A DNA stretch of 6,211 nucleotides from NCBI GenBank assembly GCA_013813145.1, contig JACCSE010000212.1, forward strand, positions 1 to 6,211, in the 5' to 3' direction. Position 1 is the first letter of the stretch, and each line of letters starts with the position of its first letter. A model generated the notes under the pieces. It searched no databases, had not been told where the DNA came from, and saw nothing but the letters and a program-made list of their open reading frames with translations. The stretch is from Gemmatimonadales bacterium. GTDB taxonomy: Bacteria; Gemmatimonadota; Gemmatimonadetes; Gemmatimonadales; GWC2-71-9. The translations under genes were made by a program, and so were the position numbers. Of the stretch, positions 1 to 4,858 are shown piece by piece.

Positions 1-542
1 GCCCGGAGCGACGGCGCGCCCACCTCGAAGGTGACGGCGAAGTCGGTGACGTACTCCCGCGCGATGGTGTCGCGGCCCGCCGCCAATGCCATCGCCTCAC
101 GCAGGGTGACCGTCGGCGCGGCCGCCACGTCTTCGGCCGCGGAGTGGCCCAGGCCGCCCGGCCGCGCGCGACGGATGGCGGCGTACGTCTCCTCCGCGTC
201 GGCCACGGTGGTGTCCGCGAGCACCCGGGTGATGCGCTGGCGGAGGCTCCCGCCCTCGGGACGTGCCGCGCGCGCCAGCGGCGCCAGCAACAGCACCATG
301 CCCAGATTGGTGTTGGACCGGGTCCAGCGGCCGGTGGCCTCGACCGCCGCCCGAATGGTGGCGCCGAGCGGCCGCTCGCCGGCTGCCGCGAGCGCGGGGC
401 CGATCGCGACGGCGCTCGCCAGGAAGTCCTCGTAGCGGGTGTCGTGAAAGTCCCGGCCCGGCGAGATGTTTCCCGGCTTGGGGGCGCTCACCTCCAGCAG
501 GCAGGCGAGCTGGGCCGCCGCGGCGACCTCCGCGCCGGTCAC
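1..542 (-). CDS. CitG-like (triphosphoribosyl-dephospho-CoA synthase family) protein of H4MPT clusters, C-terminus cut off
   Basis: The first 180 residues of a minus-strand gene are visible; the frame is open to the left edge, so the C-terminus is missing (I expect roughly 100 more residues for this family). I read the start as GTG at 542-540, overlapping the TGA of the upstream ligase as GTGA, with a G-rich ribosome site (GGGGCGGGGG) just before it. Near residues 19-45 it shows SAPKPGNISPGRDF followed by YEDFLASAVAIGP. Next comes TRSNTNLGMVLLLAPLA, equivalent to the conserved NT-x-x-G stretch of CitG/MdcB proteins, and then GGLGHSAAEDV. True CitG/MdcB enzymes join ATP-derived triphosphoribosyl to dephospho-CoA to make a lyase prosthetic group. 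The divergent branch seen here is known from methylotroph H4MPT clusters, where citrate or malonate metabolism is absent, so a cofactor-biosynthesis role is inferred. No citrate-lyase genes are in view. Family assignment is firm; the reaction is not. Confidence 0.85.
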   Translation of the reverse strand, partial: MTGAEVAAAAQLACLLEVSAPKPGNISPGRDFHDTRYEDFLASAVAIGPALAAAGERPLGATIRAAVEATGRWTRSNTNLGMVLLLAPLARAARPEGGSLRQRITRVLADTTVADAEETYAAIRRARPGGLGHSAAEDVAAAPTVTLREAMALAAGRDTIAREYVTDFAVTFEVGAPSLR

Positions 543-1408
543 CCCCGCCCCTGGGCCAACTGCTCCACCAGCGCGCCCGCCACGTCGAGCCCGGTCGCCT
601 GCTGGAGGCCCTGCCAGCCGGGGATCCCGTTCACCTCCAGCACGTATACCCCGCCGTCCCGCGCCGGGAGCAGATCGACGCCGGCGTACTCCGCGCCAAC
701 CGCGGCCGCCGCCCTGACCGCCAGGGCGCTCCACTCCTCGGATAGCCGCACCGGGCAGGCAGTCCCGCCGCGCGAGAGGTTGGTGCGCCATCCTTCCGAG
801 CGGCGTTCGATCGCCCCGAGCACCCTGCCGCCCACGACGAAAGCGCGGATGTCGCGCCCGTCGTGGTCGATGGCGCGCTGAAGGTAGTAGACGCCTCGGA
901 TCTGCTCGATGGTGCGGAACACCCTGAAGGCCATCTCTTCGTCGCTCACCCGGACCATTCCCAGGCCCATCGATCCGAAGAGGGGCTTGACGATCGCGTC
1001 GCCCAGAACGCGGAACGCGGCGGACGCCTCCTCGGCGGTCTCGCAGACGATCGTCTCGGGCGTTGGAAGCCCGCACTGCTCGAGCAGGGCGGACGTCCAG
1101 AACTTGTCCACGGTGCGCTCGATCGCCCGCGGGGAGTTCATCACCCGCACGCCCCGATCCTCCAATCGGTGGAGGGCGTCCACCCGGTAGATGATCTGCT
1201 CCAGCGATCCTGACGGGATGATGCGGGCGAGGACCGCGTCCGCGCGGTCCAGGTCGACCGCGCCGCTTCGGAGTCCGGGCCGGCGGCCGATCGAGGCCAC
1301 CAGCCCTTCGTAGGGAACCACTGCACCGGTGTGTCCGCGCGCCTCGAGCGCGCGGATCAGCTCCCCGGTATGCCAGCCCTCGCGGGCGGCGAGGATGGCG
1401 ATCTGCAG
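539..1408 (-). CDS. RimK-like ATP-grasp ligase, probably for H4MPT or methanofuran cofactor maturation
   Basis: A protein of about 289 residues with the ATP-grasp fold. A Rossmann-like pre-ATP-grasp domain (QIAILAAREGWHTGELIRALEARGH, residues 2-26) is followed by NSPRAIERTVDKFWTSALLEQCGLPTPET (about 91-119), which carries the conserved lysine before the ATP lid. Then come AIVKPLFGSMGLG (138-150, ATP-binding lysine and glycine loop), RDIRAFVVGGRVLGAIERR (185-203), and the metal site Asp245 (AGVDLLP) with Glu258 and Asn260 (VLEVNGIPGWQGLQ). RimK-type enzymes join glutamate or other amino acids to carboxylates; archaeal relatives such as MptN glutamylate H4MPT, and bacterial methanofuran carries a polyglutamate chain, so a glutamyl ligase role fits the neighbours. 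The start is uncertain. Homology begins at CTG 1408-1406, one base after the lipoprotein stop. The only upstream ATG (1468-1466) would add 20 Ser/Pro-rich residues unlike the family and overlap the lipoprotein gene by 59 bases. The end overlaps the next gene by GTGA. Confidence 0.88.
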   Translation of the reverse strand: MQIAILAAREGWHTGELIRALEARGHTGAVVPYEGLVASIGRRPGLRSGAVDLDRADAVLARIIPSGSLEQIIYRVDALHRLEDRGVRVMNSPRAIERTVDKFWTSALLEQCGLPTPETIVCETAEEASAAFRVLGDAIVKPLFGSMGLGMVRVSDEEMAFRVFRTIEQIRGVYYLQRAIDHDGRDIRAFVVGGRVLGAIERRSEGWRTNLSRGGTACPVRLSEEWSALAVRAAAAVGAEYAGVDLLPARDGGVYVLEVNGIPGWQGLQQATGLDVAGALVEQLAQGRG

Positions 1409-1409
1409 A

Positions 1410-2192
1410 CTACTGCTGCTCGCCGATGAGTGCCGTGAGTCCGCCGGTGGCGAACTTCGGCAGGTCATCGCCGACTTTCTTGAACGCCGCGGTGGCGGTC
1501 CCCTTCTTGAGCTCGTCCATGGAGTCGAAGCAGAGCTCCGCCTGGCGGTACTTGGCCGGGTTCGACCCGTCGAGATTGGAGTCGAATCGGGTGAGATCGA
1601 CGCGGGTGAACCCGATCTCCTGCTGTCCGCCGCCGACCAGCGGAACGTGAGTCGCCGAGTAGTAGGACTCGAACGCCGCGCTGTCCTTGGGAGTGTTGTA
1701 AATGACCGTTACCAGCGCGGGGCAGGGAGCCGCTCCCTTGTCGCCGGTCTCGAGCGCCACCATGCCGAGCAGCCCGCCCGTGGCGAACTTGGCCAGATCG
1801 TCGCCCACCGCTTTGAAGCCGGGCGTCTGCATGCCTTTCTTCGCATCGTCCAGTGAATTGAAGTAGAGCTCCGCCTGCCGGTGGAAGGTCGGCTTCTTGC
1901 CGTCCAGCGCGCTCGTGAACTTGGTCAGTTCCGCCTTGGTAAAGCCGATCTCATCCTGCTTCGAGACCACCAGCGGCACGTGGGTCTCGGCATAGTACTT
2001 CTCGAACGCCTTGAGATCCTTGGGCGGGTTGTAGATGACCGTCACGACCGCCTGCGGGCCGGCCTCCGCGGCAGCGGGCGCCATGGCCGAGTCGGCAGCC
2101 GCGGGAGCGTCCGCGGCTCTATCATCGGCCCTGCCGCAGCCGGCCGCCAGCACGAACGAGGGGACCAGCCACCAGGTCGAAAGTCGCCGCAT
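1410..2192 (-). CDS. Lipoprotein with two tandem EthD-like domains
   Basis: A 260-residue predicted lipoprotein. Residues 1-19 form a short signal peptide (Met-Arg-Arg, a hydrophobic stretch, then VLAAGC), so Cys19 is the likely lipidated residue and the protein is expected to face the periplasm. Residues 20-47 are an Ala/Asp/Pro-rich linker. Two homologous units follow, about 49-145 and 160-256, each containing VTVIYN, PKD, YY-x-x-THVPLV, EIGFT, RQAEL, VGDDL and KFATGG. The units repeat with an ungapped 111-residue period, and about 60 of 96 positions are identical by hand count. The Y-x-x-THVPLV stretch and size resemble EthD/dimeric alpha-beta barrel proteins, which normally pair two such folds; a fused pair could form the barrel within one chain. 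EthD proteins were named from ethyl tert-butyl ether degradation, but no chemistry is established for this form. ATG at 2192 has AGGAG seven bases upstream and lies 15 bases after mch, so it is translated as part of the operon. Confidence 0.85.
   Translation of the reverse strand: MRRLSTWWLVPSFVLAAGCGRADDRAADAPAAADSAMAPAAAEAGPQAVVTVIYNPPKDLKAFEKYYAETHVPLVVSKQDEIGFTKAELTKFTSALDGKKPTFHRQAELYFNSLDDAKKGMQTPGFKAVGDDLAKFATGGLLGMVALETGDKGAAPCPALVTVIYNTPKDSAAFESYYSATHVPLVGGGQQEIGFTRVDLTRFDSNLDGSNPAKYRQAELCFDSMDELKKGTATAAFKKVGDDLPKFATGGLTALIGEQQ
1425..1712 (-). repeat. Second EthD-like unit of the lipoprotein gene (copy 2 of an internal duplication)
   Basis: This segment encodes residues 161-256, at a constant offset of 111 residues from copy 1. 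It differs mainly at surface-like positions; for example, VSKQDE in copy 1 is GGGQQE here. It also has Cys221 where copy 1 has Tyr110. Copy 2 ends only a few codons before the stop. Confidence 0.85.
1758..2045 (-). repeat. First EthD-like unit of the lipoprotein gene (copy 1 of an internal duplication)
   Basis: This segment encodes residues 50-145 of the lipoprotein. It aligns without any gap to the segment 333 bases further downstream in the gene. It carries THVPLV, EIGFT, RQAEL and KFATGG. At the DNA level the copies have diverged, so this is an old in-frame duplication and not a recent or slippage-prone repeat. Confidence 0.85.
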
Positions 2193-2193
2193 C

Positions 2194-2210
2194 GGGTTGC
2201 TCCTGACTCA
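2194..2210 (-). promoter_or_regulatory. Ribosome binding site between mch and the lipoprotein gene
   Basis: On the minus strand the mch stop TGA (2210-2208) is followed by GTC and then AGGAG, seven bases before the lipoprotein ATG at 2192. It is the clearest Shine-Dalgarno match at any junction in the window. It supports the chosen lipoprotein start and independent ribosome loading on that gene. Confidence 0.75.
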
Positions 2211-3182
2211 GGAAGTGGGAGTGAGCGAGGCTTGGAGCACCTCGGGGTCGAGCCGCCCGGCGTGAAAGGTGCGGCCCGTTTCCGTGCTGCTGAGCCAGAC
2301 CTCCGCCGGGCTGAAAAGCAGCGGGTCGATCTTGTAGAAGTCGCCTTCGTAGCGCTGGAAGATCTCGGAGAACGGCGTGCCGTAGTCCGCCGATGCGGAG
2401 GCGGGCAGTTTGGCCGCCAGCTCGGCCAGCTCGTCGTCGCCGGCGCGTATCGTATAGCGCGCCCGTCCGCCGTACAAGATGCAGTCGTTGGTGCGGCCGA
2501 TGGCGCGGAGGTCGTTCTTGGCCGCCGGCGCGATCGGTGCGGTACCCATCCCGCTTACGACCCGACGCACGTCGAAGCCGAGTACCTCCATCTTGTGCAG
2601 CCCGGTCTCGAGAACGCGGGCCGAGATCTGCACCCCACCGGCCAGGCTCGCCGTCGGCGCCACGACGAAGGTGAGTCGCGACGGCTTGAGCCGCGCCTTT
2701 TCAGCCACCCACTCCGCTACTGTGTCGTCCGGCAACGTGCGTCCCTCGAGCACCAGCACGCCGTGGTCCACCTCCTCGGCGTAGCCGAGCCGCTCGAACA
2801 GCTCCTTCTCCACCCGGGCGTGGGCCCGGAGCGGGCCCGACCCCATGGCGAAAAACTTGTCCACCGAGATGGCCCACCCCGCGTACTGCGACGCCATGCA
2901 GGCCACGGCCGGATGGTCGGTCCACACGGTGAGCCCCGGCCAGGACGTCTCGCCGACCTGCAGCGGGGTATAGGCCACGCTGCCGAGCCCACCCATGCAG
3001 ATCTCGGCCAGCGCGAGCCCGGCGTCGTAGCCTCCGTCCACTTCCACCCCGGCGTCGATGACCCGCGCGCCGCCGGGCAGCGTCACGCTCCGCACCCGCA
3101 GCAGCGCCGCGTGCTCCACCATGCTGTCGGCGATCTCGACCGCCTGCTCGTTCATCGCCAGAGACATCATTTCGCTGTCCAT
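2208..3182 (-). CDS. mch: Methenyltetrahydromethanopterin cyclohydrolase
   Basis: Mch catalyses the reversible hydrolysis of methenyl-H4MPT to formyl-H4MPT in the cytoplasm, the step just before the Fhc complex in formaldehyde oxidation. The 324-residue product is of normal family length and alignable end to end. Recognisable stretches are LPGGARVIDAGVEVDGGYDAG (35-55), ICMGGLG (61-67), the VWTDHPAVACMASQYAGW region (86-103), MGSGPLRAHARVEKELFE (113-130), VVAPTASLAGGVQISARVLE (173-192), NDCILYGGRARY (232-243) and the C-terminal KIDPLLFSPAEVW (284-296). The chosen ATG at 3182 has GGGGAGAG upstream at good spacing and overlaps the fhcC stop by 16 bases. A second ATG at 3170 (Met5) would give an ATGA overlap and cannot be excluded. 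Having mch directly after fhcC puts consecutive pathway steps on one transcript. No catalytic segment looks missing. Confidence 0.97.
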   Translation of the reverse strand: MDSEMMSLAMNEQAVEIADSMVEHAALLRVRSVTLPGGARVIDAGVEVDGGYDAGLALAEICMGGLGSVAYTPLQVGETSWPGLTVWTDHPAVACMASQYAGWAISVDKFFAMGSGPLRAHARVEKELFERLGYAEEVDHGVLVLEGRTLPDDTVAEWVAEKARLKPSRLTFVVAPTASLAGGVQISARVLETGLHKMEVLGFDVRRVVSGMGTAPIAPAAKNDLRAIGRTNDCILYGGRARYTIRAGDDELAELAAKLPASASADYGTPFSEIFQRYEGDFYKIDPLLFSPAEVWLSSTETGRTFHAGRLDPEVLQASLTPTS

Positions 3183-3931
3183 TCCAGGATCTCTCCCCTG
3201 CCGAGATCGGCGAGGTCGCCGCTGTACCGGCGGAAGAAGGCCGACAGGTGGCGGGGCTTGATCGGCAGCCCGTGCCGGGTGTGGAGCCGGGTCAGCACCA
3301 GCCGGAGATAGGCCGGTTGATAGGTGCAGGCGTACCGGTAAGTCGCCGGGATGGAGATGCGTCCGAGTGCTATGATGGATCCCCGCTTGGACCAGAGCCC
3401 GGTCTCCGGACCCGCGGCGCCCATGATCACCACCGTGCCCGCGATCATCGTGGCTCCGGCCCCGGCACCCGCGCGACCCCGGATGGCGATGAGCCCCCGC
3501 CGCATCCGGGTCCCGGCCGCGGGGCCTGCGTTGCCGTGGATGACCAGCTCGCCGCCGGTCATCCCGCGTCGCGCCTCGGGCGCGGCGGCACCGGCCCGTA
3601 CGCCGGCGTCGCCCCGGATCACGACGGTGCCCCCCGCCATTCCACTACCGACATCGTCCCCTACGCTTCCGTCCACCGTCACTTCGCCTTCGCCCAGTCC
3701 GGCGGCGAGGCGATCCGCCAGGCGAAGATCTCCCTCGAAGCGAATCCTGCCCCTGGGCTCTCCGCTCAGGTCGAAGAGGTCGCCCAGCGCCGCCGCGCGG
3801 CCATCCAGCCGGATCGGCCGCCGGGCCAGCTCCGCCGGGCTGAGCGCTACCCACCCTAGTGCAAGCGCTTCACCCAGGTCGGCACGGGCGGCGAGCGGTG
3901 CCCGAAGACGCGCGAGTAATCCCGCGGTCAC
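3167..3931 (-). CDS. fhcC: Formyltransferase/hydrolase complex subunit C (formylmethanofuran dehydrogenase subunit C-like)
   Basis: This 254-residue structural subunit of the Fhc complex works with FhcA, FhcB and FhcD to release formate from formyl-methanofuran. The middle of the protein (about residues 82-190) is a run of short Gly-rich right-handed beta-helix turns: GEVTVDGSVGDDVG, GGTVVIRGDAG, GGELVIHGNAG, RGLIAIRGRAGAG, AGTVVIMGAAG. This is the hallmark of FwdC/FmdC and of the glutamate synthase alpha C-terminal domain. The C-terminal YRYACTYQPAYLRLVLTRL region (198-216) is the characteristic tail of the bacterial form. I place the start at GTG 3931-3929, which overlaps the fhcD TGA as GTGA and follows a GAGGGGGG ribosome site. 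The same frame stays open upstream to 4525, but that part lies entirely over fhcD, is Arg-rich and has no family similarity. A homologous glutamate synthase domain is unlikely given the neighbours. Confidence 0.94.
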   Translation of the reverse strand: MTAGLLARLRAPLAARADLGEALALGWVALSPAELARRPIRLDGRAAALGDLFDLSGEPRGRIRFEGDLRLADRLAAGLGEGEVTVDGSVGDDVGSGMAGGTVVIRGDAGVRAGAAAPEARRGMTGGELVIHGNAGPAAGTRMRRGLIAIRGRAGAGAGATMIAGTVVIMGAAGPETGLWSKRGSIIALGRISIPATYRYACTYQPAYLRLVLTRLHTRHGLPIKPRHLSAFFRRYSGDLADLGRGEILEWTAK

Positions 3932-4833
3932 GCGCCGCCCCCCTCGCTCATGATCTTGCGCAGGTGGAAGTGGTGTGGGCCCAGCTTTCCGCCGTAGTTC
4001 CCGGCGGTGATCGCCACGACCCCGTCGCGGCACGCCGCGTCGATCCCCGCGCGCATCGCGCCGGCGATCGCGGGCGCGTCCACCCCGTTGACGACGATCT
4101 CCAGCACCGAATTGACTCCTTCCGGCAGCGCGGTCTCGGTCACCGCCCGGAGCGTGGGGCAGTAGGCGTCGTTGGTCGAGGCGATCATGCTCTTGATCCG
4201 GCGGGAGCCGACCTTGCTGCCGCTGCGGACCACACCCCCGGGGAAAGGCAGGATGACCCCGGCAAGCCCGCTCATCGCCTCGGCACCGGCCTCGGCGGCC
4301 TCGAGCGCAGCGTCGGCGCTCCGCGCCAGGATGAGGAAGTTTCCGCCGCCCACGCCCTTCACCATGCCGAACTTCTCCTGCACCAGGAACTCGCCCTCCA
4401 TCACCGGCACCCGCCAGAAACGGTGACCGTCGATCACCTTGCTGCTCTGAAAGCCGTCGCCGAAGAACCGGAGCGCCGATCCGACTCCGACCCGGTCGGG
4501 CGCGTCGGGCAACCCGTCGTAGCACGCGGTCGTGGGGCAGGTGAGCACCGTCTGCCCGATCCGCTCAATCAGCCGCTTGGGCAGATCGTCCTTGCCCATG
4601 GCCATGAGGAGGATGGCGAGACCCGGCCGGCCGTCGGGCGTCTCCCCGGAGCGGAGCACCCGCTCGATTCCCGCCTCGCACTTGCAGCCGATGACCGAGG
4701 TCGCGAAGCCGGTCAGCTTGAGCGCCGCCTCGCGGGCCCACTTGGGGTTCCGGGCGGTGATGACGATCCGGGCCACCCGCATGGTGAACGCTTCCGCGAA
4801 GGTGTCTTCGATGTAGACGCCGCGGACGTTCAT
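3928..4833 (-). CDS. fhcD: Formylmethanofuran:tetrahydromethanopterin formyltransferase (Fhc complex subunit D)
   Basis: FhcD (Ftr homologue) transfers the formyl group between formyl-H4MPT and methanofuran; in methylotrophic bacteria it is a stable part of the Fhc complex and works towards formate. The 301-residue product begins MNVRGVYIEDTFAEAF, matching the family N-terminus, so ATG 4833-4831 is the start even though the frame is open back to 4995; the extra N-terminal 54 residues would overlap fhcA and look non-native. Family stretches include ARIVITARNPKWA (20-32), CKCEAGIE, TCPTTACYDGLPD, RFWRVPVMEGEFLVQE, KGVGGGNFLILA, LPFPGGVVRSGSKVGS, the STNDAYCPTLR segment and ITAGNYGGKLGPHHFHLRKIM (about 275-295). 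A GAGGG motif lies immediately upstream, 25 bases after the fhcA stop. The length is normal and no defects are visible. Confidence 0.97.
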   Translation of the reverse strand: MNVRGVYIEDTFAEAFTMRVARIVITARNPKWAREAALKLTGFATSVIGCKCEAGIERVLRSGETPDGRPGLAILLMAMGKDDLPKRLIERIGQTVLTCPTTACYDGLPDAPDRVGVGSALRFFGDGFQSSKVIDGHRFWRVPVMEGEFLVQEKFGMVKGVGGGNFLILARSADAALEAAEAGAEAMSGLAGVILPFPGGVVRSGSKVGSRRIKSMIASTNDAYCPTLRAVTETALPEGVNSVLEIVVNGVDAPAIAGAMRAGIDAACRDGVVAITAGNYGGKLGPHHFHLRKIMSEGGGA

Positions 4834-4858
4834 GAACCCTCGTAGGGGGAGAGGCGGC

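Noticed and set aside
144..881. A 245-codon plus-strand open frame opposite the CitG-like and ligase genes
   Set aside because: It has no domain, biased composition, and crosses the border of two well-supported minus-strand genes.
1881..3311. A 476-codon open frame on the plus strand, antisense to mch and the lipoprotein gene
   Set aside because: It is the mirror of high-GC coding sequence: its residues are Arg/Gly/His-rich with no recognisable domain, and it spans two genuine genes on the other strand.
3932..4525. N-terminal extension of the fhcC frame over fhcD (part of a 452-codon open frame)
   Set aside because: It lies wholly within fhcD in another frame, is strongly Arg/Gly-biased, and the family-like sequence begins only at the GTG at 3931.
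3859..4845. A 328-codon plus-strand open frame opposite fhcD
   Set aside because: fhcD is unambiguous from end to end on the minus strand; the antisense product is His/Arg/Asp-rich low-information sequence.
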